Assembly: GCF_000013185.1 (NCBI RefSeq)
Contig: NC_007984.1
Location: forward strand, 193,618 to 257,617
DNA length: 64,000 bases
DNA from: Baumannia cicadellinicola str. Hc (Homalodisca coagulata)
GTDB taxonomy: Bacteria > Pseudomonadota > Gammaproteobacteria > Enterobacterales > Enterobacteriaceae
Reading direction: 5' to 3'
A model generated the notes under the pieces. That model was not told the DNA's origin. It saw only the letters and a program-made list of their open reading frames with translations, and did no database searches. Shown in pieces: positions 1 to 10,780 of this stretch. How positions within the stretch are numbered: the first letter of the stretch is position 1; each line of letters begins with the position of its first letter. Position numbers and translations under genes: made by a program.

Positions 1-827
1 AGCAGCTAGATACTGTCTTCCGTCAGAAGCTAAAAGCTAATCGACAGTGGATATTCAGTAATCATAATCATAGAGATGGTGAACGAAACAAACATATTCT
101 AGTATATTTAATATCTCTTAATAAAGAGAGGGAAAAAAAAATACGATATTTACAACTAACCAGCATTCAACTAGTAGCCAAAAAAGAAGAGCAACAGCAA
201 AAACAGCATCAACAAAATACATTGTTACAACAGCAGCAAAGGGTACTACGTACTGCCCGTAATACTGACCAGAAAATTCTCCATGATCTAAATACATCGA
301 TAAAACAGAACAAAGAGAGGATAACTAAATTACGTACTTATGAGACCCAGCTACGTAATACTATTGCCTGTGCTCAAATTGAATTGAAGGCTAAGGTTAC
401 AGCAGTAGAAAAACCAACACCACTAGTAGCACGCTTATACGGTGGTCTAACTGTTGGACAGGCCATATGGCCTGTTATAGGACGTAAAATTCATAGCTTC
501 GGTGAACCACAAAAAGGTGATTTACGATATAAAGGACTAGTGATTGCAGCACCTCAAGGCAGCAGAGTACAGGCTATTGCAGACGGTAAAGTTATAATTT
601 CTGATTGGTTGCAAGGCTATGGTCTAATAATTGCGATAGAACATGGAAAAGGAGATATGAGTATTTATGGCAACAACCAAAGTACATTAGTTCATGTAGG
701 TGATCAGGTTAAAGCTGGACAAGTAATTGCTTTAGTAGGATCTACTAGTAGTAAAATATCATCACTATACTTTGAAATAAGACGCCAAGGTAAAGCGGTA
801 AATCCTATACCCTGGTTAAGAAAGTAG
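1..827 (+). CDS. envC: EnvC, activator of murein hydrolases, 5' end outside window
   Basis: The open frame is already open at base 3 and runs to the stop at 827, so the N-terminus lies to the left of the window. The first half is Gln/Lys/Glu-rich and looks like coiled coil. The last ~120 residues are a LytM/M23-like domain ending in SLYFEIRRQGKAVNP, as in E. coli EnvC. The zinc-binding His positions of active LytM enzymes are absent, which is normal for EnvC: it activates the amidases AmiA and AmiB at the septum through FtsEX rather than cutting murein itself. A run of nine A bases near 133-141 lies inside the coding frame and could be prone to slippage. Confidence 0.93.
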   Translation, partial: QLDTVFRQKLKANRQWIFSNHNHRDGERNKHILVYLISLNKEREKKIRYLQLTSIQLVAKKEEQQQKQHQQNTLLQQQQRVLRTARNTDQKILHDLNTSIKQNKERITKLRTYETQLRNTIACAQIELKAKVTAVEKPTPLVARLYGGLTVGQAIWPVIGRKIHSFGEPQKGDLRYKGLVIAAPQGSRVQAIADGKVIISDWLQGYGLIIAIEHGKGDMSIYGNNQSTLVHVGDQVKAGQVIALVGSTSSKISSLYFEIRRQGKAVNPIPWLRK

Positions 828-1071
828 TTGTAGGTAGATTAAGCACTACACTTGCATTGATAATTAAATTTATCATTATTCTTTATATTTTATTATAAGA
901 AAATATATATTATTTATTTGACAAATCCGTTACCTAGTTATTTTTATAGAAAAAACTCTATATATAGTTCAGGATACTTCCTTAAGTTAGTGGTAACAAT
1001 GAAACTAACCATGAATATTCTCCATATAATTTCATGATTCATTATTCATATCGAGGATAGTTTAAAGGTAG

Positions 1072-2396
<1,325 letters not shown>

Positions 2397-2456
2397 CTAA
2401 TTGTTATCCATTATATCTCGTAATATCTTTATTCTTGTTTTTAGTCATATGCAACA

Positions 2457-2639
<183 letters not shown>

Positions 2640-2673
2640 TCAAGAGGAATGATAATTTAATTTATCATATTAG

Positions 2674-2901
2674 TTAGTAACGGATGCAGAGATTTGCTAA
2701 ACAATTCTCTATACCCTTCTTATCAATTACCCGCATACCTTTAGCAGATACGCGTATTTTAATAAAGCGTTTTTCTGCTTCAATCCAGAAGCGATGAAAG
2801 TGCAAATTAGGTAGAAAACGGCGTTTAGTAGCATTCATTGCATAGGAGCGGTTATTACCACTAACTGACCGTTTTCCTGTGACTTGACAGAATCGAGACA
2901 T
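2674..2901 (-). CDS. rpmB: 50S ribosomal protein L28
   Basis: 75 residues beginning [19 protein letters not shown], with the hallmark [17 protein letters not shown] stretch. E. coli L28 is 78 aa; only the last few residues are shorter. It is the first gene of a likely rpmB-rpmG unit, with a short gap of about 50 bases to rpmG. L28 belongs to the large subunit and is needed for 70S assembly. In E. coli radC lies upstream; here radC is missing and yicC follows on the same strand. Confidence 0.95.
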   Translation of the reverse strand: MSRFCQVTGKRSVSGNNRSYAMNATKRRFLPNLHFHRFWIEAEKRFIKIRVSAKGMRVIDKKGIENCLANLCIRY

Positions 2902-2999
2902 ATTTATTCACCTTGTTAAACTTGTTAAAAAGGACATAATACTTATATAATTAGTAATGATATCATCAATTTTACTTACTTAAACGAGTATTATAGCGG

Positions 3000-3866
3000 T
3001 TACTCAATATTTTGAATCTGCTCACGCATCTGTTCAATTAAAACCTTCAGCTCAATTGCTGATTTTGTTACACTGGCATTAATTGATTTTGATGCTAAAG
3101 TATTTGACTCACGGTGCAATTCTTGCATCATAAAGTCTAGACGACGACCAACAGCATCTTTGTTGCTGAGAATAAGAAGATGATATATTTCTTTCACATG
3201 TATTTCCAAACGCTCTAGTTCTTCGGCTACATCTAATCTTTGAGCTAAAAGAACAAACTCTTGCTCTTGACGATAGTTATCTAGCCTAATTTGTACTTCT
3301 TCTAACTTACCTAGTAATTTTTTCTTTTGCCATACCAGGATATCGGGCATTTGTTGACGAATCTTAGTAACTTCAGTACTAACACCGGCTAAGCGTTGTT
3401 CAATAATCGCTTTTAAAGCTATACCTTCTGTTTCACGAGCATGAAGAAAATCACGCAACGTAGTATCGAAACTATAAAATAATTGGGTAATAATAGTGTC
3501 ATCAATATCGTGCTCTGGCGTAGCTATTACACCTGGCCAACTTAGAATAGCGATCGGATTAATCTCTCCTTCACCACTATACTGTTTGACTAACTTAGCT
3601 GCCTGAATTAGTTGTTTTGTTAGTATTGTATTTACATGGAACGCACTTTGTGTTTGGAGATTAACATACAGATAGCACTCTACTTTACCGCGTGTTAAAC
3701 ATGAGCGGATACGATCCCGAATAATTGGCTCTAGCCTACGTAACTGCCCTGGCAAATTGATGTCGACTTCTAGATAGCGTTGATTAACTGAACGCAGCTC
3801 CCAGGTTGCAGTGCCCCAATTTTCTTTAATATAATGCCGTGCATAAGCCGTCATACTGTATATCAT
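3000..3866 (-). CDS. yicC: YicC family endoribonuclease/RNA-decay factor
   Basis: 288 aa against 287 in E. coli, colinear from SMTAYAR at the start to the identical C-terminus MREQIQNIE. The N-terminal YicC-like domain and the C-terminal DUF1732 domain (around LVLLAQRLDVAEELERL ... GRRLDFMMQEL) are both complete. The family was long uncharacterised. It is now linked to endoribonuclease activity and small-RNA decay in E. coli; I cannot judge which role holds here. The start could be Met1 or the Met five codons in. It is the outermost gene of an inverted block (yicC, pyrE, dut, coaBC) relative to E. coli. Confidence 0.92.
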   Translation of the reverse strand: MIYSMTAYARHYIKENWGTATWELRSVNQRYLEVDINLPGQLRRLEPIIRDRIRSCLTRGKVECYLYVNLQTQSAFHVNTILTKQLIQAAKLVKQYSGEGEINPIAILSWPGVIATPEHDIDDTIITQLFYSFDTTLRDFLHARETEGIALKAIIEQRLAGVSTEVTKIRQQMPDILVWQKKKLLGKLEEVQIRLDNYRQEQEFVLLAQRLDVAEELERLEIHVKEIYHLLILSNKDAVGRRLDFMMQELHRESNTLASKSINASVTKSAIELKVLIEQMREQIQNIE

Positions 3867-3963
3867 ACACTCTTAGTGCCTATTTTTTCTAATATTTGCT
3901 GCTATTATATATTAATATTCGGTTATATTAGTTAGATTTAGATTGCTTAACAGTTATTTTTAC

Positions 3964-4605
3964 ATGAAAGAGTATAAACATCAATTTATCGAGTATGCTT
4001 TAAATACAGCAGCATTACAATTCGGCAAATTTACGTTAAAATCAGGCAGAATTAGCCCATACTTTTTTAATACCGGGCTTTTTAACACGGGCCTTGATCT
4101 ATCATTTCTAGGCCGAATTTATGCAGCAGCTCTTATAGATGCCAGTATCGAGTTTAATGTATTATTTGGACCAGCTTATAAAGGTATCCCAATTACAATA
4201 ACAACTGCAATTGCTTTAGCAGAGCTATATGATCGTAATGTTCCGTATTGTTTTAATCGTAAGGAAAACAAGAATTACGGTGATGGTGGTATATTAGTCG
4301 GCAGCAAATTACAGGGGAAAATTATGCTATTAGATGATGTAATTACTTCTGGTATAACTATACATGAATCGATGGATATGATTATAAATCATCAGGCGAC
4401 ACCTGCAGGAATCTTGATTTCTCTTAATCGACAAGAGAAAAGCTGTGGTGATATTTCTGCTATTCAAGCCATTGAACTTACTTATAATTGTCAAGTAATG
4501 GCGATTATTACTCTCAAGGATATTATTGAGTATTTGGCTCTTCAAAGAAATATGGAAGCTAATCTTACTGCAGTATTAGCTTATCAGCAGCAATACGGTA
4601 TTTAG
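3964..4605 (+). CDS. pyrE: Orotate phosphoribosyltransferase
   Basis: It converts orotate plus PRPP to orotidine monophosphate in pyrimidine synthesis. I chose the ATG at 3964 ([13 protein letters not shown]), giving 213 aa as in E. coli; an upstream TTG at 3943 would add seven residues with no match. The PRPP-binding motif [17 protein letters not shown] and the substrate segment [10 protein letters not shown] are intact. It is divergent from yicC and convergent with dut; rph and slmA, its E. coli neighbours, are gone. PyrG later in the window works further along the same nucleotide pathway. Confidence 0.95.
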   Translation: MKEYKHQFIEYALNTAALQFGKFTLKSGRISPYFFNTGLFNTGLDLSFLGRIYAAALIDASIEFNVLFGPAYKGIPITITTAIALAELYDRNVPYCFNRKENKNYGDGGILVGSKLQGKIMLLDDVITSGITIHESMDMIINHQATPAGILISLNRQEKSCGDISAIQAIELTYNCQVMAIITLKDIIEYLALQRNMEANLTAVLAYQQQYGI

Positions 4606-4659
4606 ACTTTTTACTCCTACCAACATATCATCTATCTCACTAACAAAGCTCCTTTACTA

Positions 4660-5115
4660 CTACACTCTTCCTGAGTGACCAAAACCTCTTTCTCCGCGCT
4701 TACTTTTCTGGAAGTTATCAACAATATTAAAGTATACTTGTACAATCTGCACAAAAACTATCTGAGCTATGCGCTCATTAGGTTGAATAGTAAATATTTC
4801 TTTTCCACGGTTCCATAATGACACCATTATAGAACCTTGATAATCTGAATCAATTAGACCGACTAAATTGCCTAGTACAATACCATGATGTCCTAATCCG
4901 GAACGAGGGATAATGATCCCTGCTAGACCGGTATCGGCAATATGTACAGCTAACCCAGTGGAAATAAGATTAGTTTCTCCTGGTTCTAGAGATATAGTAT
5001 TATCAATACAAGCGCGTAAATCTATTCCAGCAGATCCAGGGGTTGCATACTTTGGTAACTTAAAACAATCGCCAATGCGGCTATCTAGTATTTTAATGTC
5101 TATTTTTTTCATCAT
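4660..5115 (-). CDS. dut: dUTP diphosphatase
   Basis: It hydrolyses dUTP to dUMP, keeping uracil out of DNA and feeding dTMP synthesis. At 151 aa it starts [11 protein letters not shown], as in E. coli. Conserved motifs are [18 protein letters not shown] and GLIDSDYQG. The flexible C-terminal motif V reads [10 protein letters not shown] where E. coli has RGEGGFGHSG, a Gly to Arg change in the loop that closes over the substrate. The start overlaps the end of coaBC by 23 bases, so the two are probably translationally coupled, as in E. coli. Confidence 0.95.
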   Translation of the reverse strand: MMKKIDIKILDSRIGDCFKLPKYATPGSAGIDLRACIDNTISLEPGETNLISTGLAVHIADTGLAGIIIPRSGLGHHGIVLGNLVGLIDSDYQGSIMVSLWNRGKEIFTIQPNERIAQIVFVQIVQVYFNIVDNFQKSKRGERGFGHSGRV

Positions 5116-6307
5116 AACAACTGATAATTTGGTCTATTAGTTTTTGAGCTAGGACTTTTTTATCGCTTCGTGCTAACATTAGTTCACCATCTTGCCAAAA
5201 CAAATGTAAAGCACTTTTATTGCTATTTAAGTCCTTATTATAGTATGAAACATCGTTAGCGCAAATTAGATCTATGTTTTTTTTGATACGCTTTTGCCGG
5301 GCATATTCTTCTACCTTATTTGTTTCAGCAGCAAATCCTACAACGTAAGGTCGGTTTTTCGTTAGAGCACCAACTCCTGCAATAATATCAGGATTTTTCG
5401 TTAAAGCTATCATAATCTTATCACTATGTTTTTTAATTTTGTTCGGCGAAAAACGGTAGGCACGGTAGTCAGCAACTGCTGCACAACCAATAAAAATATG
5501 TTGTAGCTGTACACTATGCATTACCGCATCCTGCATTTCTAATGCACTAGTTACATTGATACGCTTTACACCTGGTGGTGTATTAGCATTTACAGGACCA
5601 GCAATTAAGGTAACTTGCGCTCCTCTAGCAGCTGCAGCATAAGCAATAGCAAAGCCCATTTTGCCTGAACTATAATTACTAATAAAACGAACTGGATCTA
5701 ATTCTTCACGGGTAGGACCAGCAGTAATCATTATCTTCAAATGAGTTAGGGAGTAAGATGTTAGAAAATAGCTACGCACTTGTTCGACTAGTACCAAAGG
5801 ATCTAACATTCGGCCTAATCCTATATCACCACAGGCTTGGCTACCATTATCTGGCCCCCAAAGCAGGATTCCCCTCTTACGTAATGTAGTTAAATTAGCT
5901 TGCGTAGCTGCTGCAAGGTACATATGCTGGTTCATTGCTGGTACAGCAGCAATAGTAGCTGGAGTTGCTAGACAAATAGCACTAAGTAAGTCATTAGCAA
6001 AACCGGCTGCTAAACGTGCAAGTAAGTCAGCAGTAGCTGGAGCTAATATGACAAAATCAGCCCATTTTGCTAGTTGAATGTGCTTCATAGCCGCTTGATA
6101 TGATTGATCTAACATCTCATTAGCAACATAGTTACTAGATACTACCTGTAGACTTAATGGCGTGATAAAAGCTTTGGCGGCTGAAGTCATTACCACGCGT
6201 ACTTCAGCTCCCAATTCACGTAAACGGCGTACTATTTCAGGTGCTTTATAAGCTGCAATACCTCCTCCTATGCCAAGGATAATTTTTTTACTGGTTAGTT
6301 CTGTCAT
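5093..6307 (-). CDS. coaBC: Bifunctional CoaBC (phosphopantothenoylcysteine synthetase/decarboxylase)
   Basis: 404 aa, both domains complete. The N-terminal flavoprotein CoaC domain has [22 protein letters not shown] (family PAMNxxM) and [10 protein letters not shown] with the catalytic Cys. The C-terminal CoaB domain starts near residue 190 with [18 protein letters not shown] and joins cysteine to phosphopantothenate. Together they make phosphopantetheine, the substrate of CoaD in this window. It needs cysteine, linking it to the cys module at 32-40 kb. It lies upstream of dut with overlapping ends. Confidence 0.96.
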   Translation of the reverse strand: MTELTSKKIILGIGGGIAAYKAPEIVRRLRELGAEVRVVMTSAAKAFITPLSLQVVSSNYVANEMLDQSYQAAMKHIQLAKWADFVILAPATADLLARLAAGFANDLLSAICLATPATIAAVPAMNQHMYLAAATQANLTTLRKRGILLWGPDNGSQACGDIGLGRMLDPLVLVEQVRSYFLTSYSLTHLKIMITAGPTREELDPVRFISNYSSGKMGFAIAYAAAARGAQVTLIAGPVNANTPPGVKRINVTSALEMQDAVMHSVQLQHIFIGCAAVADYRAYRFSPNKIKKHSDKIMIALTKNPDIIAGVGALTKNRPYVVGFAAETNKVEEYARQKRIKKNIDLICANDVSYYNKDLNSNKSALHLFWQDGELMLARSDKKVLAQKLIDQIISCYDEKNRH

Positions 6308-6514
6308 GTAGCATATCTAAATTAATTATGTTCGCGACATACTACTTACTAAGTAATTCAACTGAAATCACTGTTTCACAGAAACAGCAGTTCCAGCTTC
6401 CAAGCAAGAAGGAAGTACATAAGGTACTATCTGTCAGGAAGTTACAGGTAGTAGAAGAGATAAGCTTCATAGTTTCGTTTCTCGAATGAGATTATAATCT
6501 AATATATCTAATAT

Positions 6515-6591
6515 TGGTCGGCGAGAGAGGATTTGAACCTCTGACTTACTGGTCCCAAACCAGTCGCGCTACCAAGCTGCGCCACTCGCCG
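6515..6591 (-). tRNA. proM: tRNA-Pro (anticodon TGG)
   Basis: A 77-base cloverleaf with seven-base acceptor CGGCGAG pairing perfectly with CTCGCCG, anticodon loop TTTGGGA (anticodon TGG) and an encoded CCA end. It is the last gene of a four-tRNA operon in the same order as E. coli argX-hisR-leuT-proM. Confidence 0.96.
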
Positions 6592-6681
6592 ATTAAATAT
6601 ACAGCGTAACTATATTACGTTGAATGATGCAGGTTATGTGGTGTGTTGAGCCATAAATAACCTGCACTAAGACCTCTCTTA

Positions 6682-6770
6682 TGGTACGAAGAGAGGGAAT
6701 TGAACCCTCACGTCTATGATAAGACACTAACACCTGAAGCTAGCGCGTCTACCAATTCCGCCATCCTCGC
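6682..6770 (-). tRNA. leuT: tRNA-Leu (anticodon CAG)
   Basis: An 89-base class II tRNA with long variable arm, anticodon loop TTCAGGT (CAG) and encoded CCA. Acceptor 5' strand GCGAGGA pairs with TCTTCGT, giving G-U wobbles at positions 1-72 and 5-68; E. coli has a Watson-Crick closing pair. It is the third gene of the operon. Confidence 0.95.
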
Positions 6771-6792
6771 AATTATAAAATGATAATATAAT

Positions 6793-6869
6793 TGGGGTGA
6801 CTGATGGGACTTGAACCCACGACAACTGGAACCACAATCCAGGGCTCTACCAACTGAGCTACAATCACC
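6793..6869 (-). tRNA. hisR: tRNA-His (anticodon GTG)
   Basis: 77 bases including the genomically encoded extra G at -1, which pairs with C73 and is the identity element for HisRS. Anticodon loop TTGTGGT; CCA encoded. Acceptor stem pairs completely with one U-G wobble. It is the second gene of the operon. Confidence 0.96.
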
Positions 6870-6885
6870 AATAACTATTAAGTTA

Positions 6886-6963
6886 TGGTCCGCCCGACAG
6901 GATTCGAACCTGAGGCCTCTGCCTTCGGAGGGCAGCACTCTATCCATACTGAGCTACGGGCGT
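6886..6963 (-). tRNA. argX: tRNA-Arg (anticodon CCG)
   Basis: The anticodon loop CTCCGAA gives CCG, reading CGG codons. CCA is encoded. Two oddities relative to E. coli argX: the first acceptor pair is A1 opposite G72 rather than G-C, and the D-loop is one base longer. The rest of the cloverleaf is sound. It is the first gene of the operon in transcription order. Confidence 0.93.
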
Positions 6964-7101
6964 CCAATATTACTACTATTTGGATGTTGATCCTAATAGT
7001 TTACCAGATTACTGTCTAGTGCGATTTTAAAATAAATAATCTTTTTAAGATTGTCACTGCATAGTAACATATAGATAATCAATTACTAGTCAGTAATCAA
7101 C

Positions 7102-7116
7102 CGTTAACAGTTAACG
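7102..7116. repeat. Perfect 7-1-7 palindrome downstream of rho
   Basis: CGTTAACAGTTAACG is a perfect inverted repeat with a one-base centre, about 100 bases past the rho stop. No T-run follows on the minus strand, so an intrinsic terminator is doubtful. A second, weaker repeat (ATTACT/AGTAAT) lies just before it at 7083-7098. The rest of 6964-7212 shows nothing I recognise. Confidence 0.4.
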
Positions 7117-7212
7117 ATTGTACATAATTATTCTAATATATTTATGTTATATAGAACAACTATCCTACTATTAAATAACAATTAATTATTACAACATAGA
7201 TATTTTATCTTC

Positions 7213-8472
7213 TTAATAACGTTTCATCATATCAAAAAATTCATCGTTAGTTTTAGTCATTGCTAACTTATTCATCAAGAATTCCATTGCATCTATTTCA
7301 CACATTGGATGGATAATTTTACGTAAAATCCACATTTTCTGTAGTTCTTCCTGAGTAGTAAGCAATTCTTCTTTCCGTGTACCAGACCGGTTATAGTCGA
7401 TAGCCGGGAATACACGTTTTTCTGCAATTTTACGTGATAAATGTAATTCCATATTACCCGTACCTTTAAATTCTTCGTAAATCACTTCGTCCATTTTTGA
7501 ACCGGTATCAATTAATGCGGTAGCTATAATAGTTAAACTACCACCCTCTTCTATATTGCGAGCAGCCCCAAAAAATCGTTTAGGACGATGCAAAGCGTTA
7601 GCATCTACACCACCCGTTAATACCTTACCTGAGGCAGGTACTACCGTATTATATGCCCGAGCCAAACGAGTAATAGAATCTAATAATATCATTACATCTT
7701 TTTTATGCTCTACGAGACGCTTTGCTTTCTCGATAACCATTTCTGCGACTTGCACATGTCGCGCTGCCGGTTCATCAAATGTTGAAGCAATAACTTCACC
7801 TTTCACGAGACGCTGCATTTCTGTAACTTCTTCTGGGCGTTCATCAATTAATAAAACTATTAGCACACAATTAGGATAATTATAGGTAATACTTTGTGCA
7901 ATATTTTGCATAAGCATTGTTTTACCAGCTTTTGGCGGAGCTACTATCAGACCACGTTGACCACACCCAATAGGCGATGCTAAATCTAGCACGCGAGCGG
8001 TTAAATCTTCTGTCGAACCGTTTCCACGTTCCATACGCAAACGTAAATTAGCATGCAACGGAGTCAAATTTTCGAATAAAATTTTATTACGGGCATTTTC
8101 CGGTTTATCGTAATTAACCTCATTAACTTTTAATAGTGCGAAGTATCGTTCACCTTCTTTTGGTGGACGAATTTTACCAGAAATAGTATCACCTGTACGT
8201 AAGTTAAAACGGCGAATTTGACTGGGAGAAACATATATATCATCTGGGCCGGCTAAGTAGGAACTATCACTAGAACGTAGAAAGCCAAATCCATCTTGCA
8301 GTATTTCGAGTACGCCATCGCCAAAAATATCTTCTCCACTTTTAGCGTGTTGCTTTAGTGTGGCGAAGATGATGTCTTGTTTTCGCATGCGTGCTATGTT
8401 TTCTAGTCCCATCTTTTCGCCGATTATTATTAACTCCGAAACTGGCGTATTTTTTAATTCGGTCAGGTTCAT
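7213..8472 (-). CDS. rho: Transcription termination factor Rho
   Basis: A hexameric RNA helicase that terminates transcription. It is 419 aa, the same as E. coli and nearly identical across its length. The N-terminal RNA-binding cold-shock-like domain includes [18 protein letters not shown]. The Walker A loop is [13 protein letters not shown] near residue 175, Walker [18 protein letters not shown], and the Q-loop/R-loop region [21 protein letters not shown] is intact. Order trxA-rho on the same strand is as in E. coli, with a gap of about 90 bases. Confidence 0.98.
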   Translation of the reverse strand: MNLTELKNTPVSELIIIGEKMGLENIARMRKQDIIFATLKQHAKSGEDIFGDGVLEILQDGFGFLRSSDSSYLAGPDDIYVSPSQIRRFNLRTGDTISGKIRPPKEGERYFALLKVNEVNYDKPENARNKILFENLTPLHANLRLRMERGNGSTEDLTARVLDLASPIGCGQRGLIVAPPKAGKTMLMQNIAQSITYNYPNCVLIVLLIDERPEEVTEMQRLVKGEVIASTFDEPAARHVQVAEMVIEKAKRLVEHKKDVMILLDSITRLARAYNTVVPASGKVLTGGVDANALHRPKRFFGAARNIEEGGSLTIIATALIDTGSKMDEVIYEEFKGTGNMELHLSRKIAEKRVFPAIDYNRSGTRKEELLTTQEELQKMWILRKIIHPMCEIDAMEFLMNKLAMTKTNDEFFDMMKRY

Positions 8473-8565
8473 AATGGTGGGTTCTTAACCTAGAGGTATA
8501 TTTCGCTAGAACTATGGATGGTGATATTATGGTATATTAGTGTCAATCTTCTTTCTATATACCAT

Positions 8566-8892
8566 TTATATATTAGCGTTAAGGAATTCTATTAATTGTC
8601 CTTTAGATAACGCACCTACTTTAGTTGCTACTACTTCGCCATTACGAAACAACAAAAGACTGGGTATACTACGAACATTATACTTCTGTGCTATAGCAGG
8701 ATTTTCGTCAATATTCAATTTAACAATAGTAACTTTTCCGTTGAATTCATTAGCTATTTCTGCTAAAATTGGCGTAATACTTTTACAGGGAGCGCACCAT
8801 TCTGCCCAGAAGTCAACTAGAAATAATCCCTCGTTCTGTAATACTTGTTGAGTAAAGTTTTCTTGACTTATATTAATGATTTTGTCTTTCAT
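8566..8892 (-). CDS. trxA: Thioredoxin 1
   Basis: A small dithiol reductant. It donates electrons to PAPS reductase (cysH in this window) and ribonucleotide reductase. I chose the ATG at 8892 (MKDKIINIS), because AGGAG sits six bases upstream and the length becomes 108 aa against 109 in E. coli; an ATG at 8916 would add eight unmatched residues. The active site reads WCAPC instead of the usual WCGPC. The cis-Pro segment IPSLLLF and [10 protein letters not shown] are conserved. It lies upstream of rho. Confidence 0.95.
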   Translation of the reverse strand: MKDKIINISQENFTQQVLQNEGLFLVDFWAEWCAPCKSITPILAEIANEFNGKVTIVKLNIDENPAIAQKYNVRSIPSLLLFRNGEVVATKVGALSKGQLIEFLNANI

Positions 8893-9015
8893 TTTAGCTC
8901 CTGAAGATAACATCAAGAATTATTAAATCAATGACTGATAATAAATGCAATAGCTAATTGTAATTAGCTGACGAAATGAGCATATTTTACTTTTCAATAT
9001 TACATTAACTATATA

Positions 9016-9354
9016 CTAATCTTCGTTGTCTGTGTATTCTTCTATCACATCCATTTGTGGCTTACCACCAGATAAAGTATGAAAACGTTTAGGACGACGG
9101 GTATGTGCTATATACTTCAACCATACTTTTTCGTGATCATTAGATGGTAGACGTTCACCATGACATACAGCAATAAATTGATGTTCATCATCGGTAATAG
9201 GCTTACGTTTGCCACAATCTAGATCATTATAGGCTTGACCAAAACGTTCAAGTAATTGTGCTTCGCGAATAGTGAAATGACCATGTCGGGAGAAACCACG
9301 AGGATAATGTTTATAATCGAAATAACGATTAGTAGATAAAAAACTATCTGCCAT
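9016..9354 (-). CDS. maoP: MaoP (YifE), Ori macrodomain organisation protein
   Basis: 112 aa, the same length as E. coli MaoP, with [17 protein letters not shown] near the N-terminus, [14 protein letters not shown] near the C-terminus and an acidic tail. In E. coli MaoP acts with the DNA site maoS to keep the Ori macrodomain organised; the protein was formerly called YifE. I could not identify a maoS site here because I do not know its motif well enough. Keeping this gene in a small chromosome is unexpected. Confidence 0.92.
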   Translation of the reverse strand: MADSFLSTNRYFDYKHYPRGFSRHGHFTIREAQLLERFGQAYNDLDCGKRKPITDDEHQFIAVCHGERLPSNDHEKVWLKYIAHTRRPKRFHTLSGGKPQMDVIEEYTDNED

Positions 9355-9686
9355 ATTACGTATTCCTATTGTTGATTTTATGTTGTTTCTTAAGTAAGAA
9401 GAGTGTGAGTAAGGTATTAACTATACTAAAATATTTTTAAGTAAAATGAACACATATTTTAGTAAATAATTTTATCAAAAACTATTTGAGTAGTTAGCTA
9501 CTACTATATCTTAAAAAAAGATCTAATGATCTTCATCAGCGTATGTTAGCTGACGACCTTTCAGTCTTTTAATAGTTAAAAACATTAGTGATCATAGATA
9601 CAATACGGTGAATTGTTTAATATCTAATATGTACATAGATAAAAAATAGTATACATATACTAACAAATATATTTTAATTAAAATTA
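9355..9686. other. Intergenic stretch between maoP and the DAHP synthase gene
   Basis: About 330 AT-rich bases upstream of two divergent genes. No open frame, tRNA or convincing protein relic was found on either strand. It must hold both promoters, but no clear -35/-10 pair or TyrR box stands out. Confidence 0.5.
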
Positions 9687-10682
9687 ATGATTACGCCCGA
9701 CACTCTAAAAAAATTATTTCCTTTAAGTGACGCAAAAAAACAATTAGTGATCGAATCGCGTAAAATAATTACTGATATAATTCATGGTAGTAATCCACGT
9801 TTACTCGTAGTTTGTGGTCCATGTTCTATCCACGATAAAAATGCCGCCATAGATTATGCCCAAAGGTTACAAACGATATCCTGGGAATTAAAAGATAAAA
9901 TATATCTTGTGATGCGCGTATATCTTGAAAAACCTCGTACTACTTTTGGCTGGAAAGGTCTTATTAGCGATCCGTATATGGATGGATCTTGTGATGTTGA
10001 AGCTGGAATGCAAATTGCTCGGAGTTTATTAGTCGAACTAATAAGTATAGGGATACCGCTAGCTACGGAAGCACTTAATCCTCATGGTCCCCAATACCTT
10101 GGCGATTTATTTAGTTGGGTTGCTATTGGCGCACGTACTACAGAATCACAAATTCACCGCGAGATGGCCTCAGGCTTATCGATGCCTGTAGGTTTTAAAA
10201 ATAGTACTTACGGTATTTTAACTACTGCTATTAATGCAATTACAGTAGCTAAGCGATCACACCGTTTTATTGGGATTAATCAGGCTGGTCAGGTAACGTT
10301 ATTGCAGACTAGTGGTAATCTAGACGGTCATCTTATATTACGGGGTGGTAACAAGCCAAATTACTACCCACATGATATCAAAAATTGTACAGATCAGATG
10401 ATTTCTGCAGGTTTATCACCTAGACTTATAATAGATTGTAGTCATGGTAATTCTAATCATGATTATCGCCGTCAGGTTGATGTTGTACAATCTGTAATAG
10501 CACAGATTAAAGCGGGCAATAATTCCATTCGAGGCATCATTTTAGAAAGTAATATTTATTCAGGAAATCAGTCTGCGGAACTACCAAAAAGCAAAATGCG
10601 TTATGGGGTATCAGTAACGGATTCTTGCATTAATTGGAATACGACGCAACATATGTTACGTCGACTACATAGTGAACTATAA
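9687..10682 (+). CDS. aroF: 3-deoxy-D-arabino-heptulosonate 7-phosphate synthase, AroF type, N-terminally short
   Basis: It condenses erythrose 4-phosphate with PEP, the first shikimate step. The protein is 331 aa; among the E. coli paralogues the sequence is closest to AroF (tyrosine type, 356 aa), for example PHGPQYLGDLFSWVAIGARTT-like and SNHDYRRQ segments. The catalytic core (CGPCSIHD, KPRTTFGWKG, SHGNSN) is intact. It begins at the residue equivalent to about AroF 17, so the N-terminal arm tied to feedback inhibition is gone. A TAA four codons upstream in frame rules out an unseen extension. No ribosome binding site is visible. Confidence 0.93.
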   Translation: MITPDTLKKLFPLSDAKKQLVIESRKIITDIIHGSNPRLLVVCGPCSIHDKNAAIDYAQRLQTISWELKDKIYLVMRVYLEKPRTTFGWKGLISDPYMDGSCDVEAGMQIARSLLVELISIGIPLATEALNPHGPQYLGDLFSWVAIGARTTESQIHREMASGLSMPVGFKNSTYGILTTAINAITVAKRSHRFIGINQAGQVTLLQTSGNLDGHLILRGGNKPNYYPHDIKNCTDQMISAGLSPRLIIDCSHGNSNHDYRRQVDVVQSVIAQIKAGNNSIRGIILESNIYSGNQSAELPKSKMRYGVSVTDSCINWNTTQHMLRRLHSEL

Positions 10683-10733
10683 TTACTACCGCTAACATAA
10701 TAAATAATAGATATTATTATCTTTTGTAAATAA

Positions 10734-10754
10734 AATAACAATAGCATTGTTATT
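10734..10754. terminator. Bidirectional hairpin between aroF and bamD
   Basis: AATAACAAT and ATTGTTATT form a perfect 9-bp stem with a 3-base loop, between two convergent genes. T-rich stretches follow on both sides (CTCTCTTTAT on plus, TTATTTAC on minus), so it could end both transcripts. The stem is AT-rich and therefore weak. Confidence 0.5.
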
Positions 10755-10780
10755 CTCTCTTTATGAATAAGGTTAACTGA

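Noticed and set aside
919-950. TTGACA as a coaD or downstream promoter -35
   Set aside because: A perfect -35 hexamer is present but no acceptable -10 lies 16-18 bases away, and it is 180 bases from the start of coaD.
6714-6947. 77-codon open frame across the tRNA operon
   Set aside because: It is the antisense/through-reading of tRNA-Leu, tRNA-His and tRNA-Arg; the tRNA cloverleaves explain the sequence.
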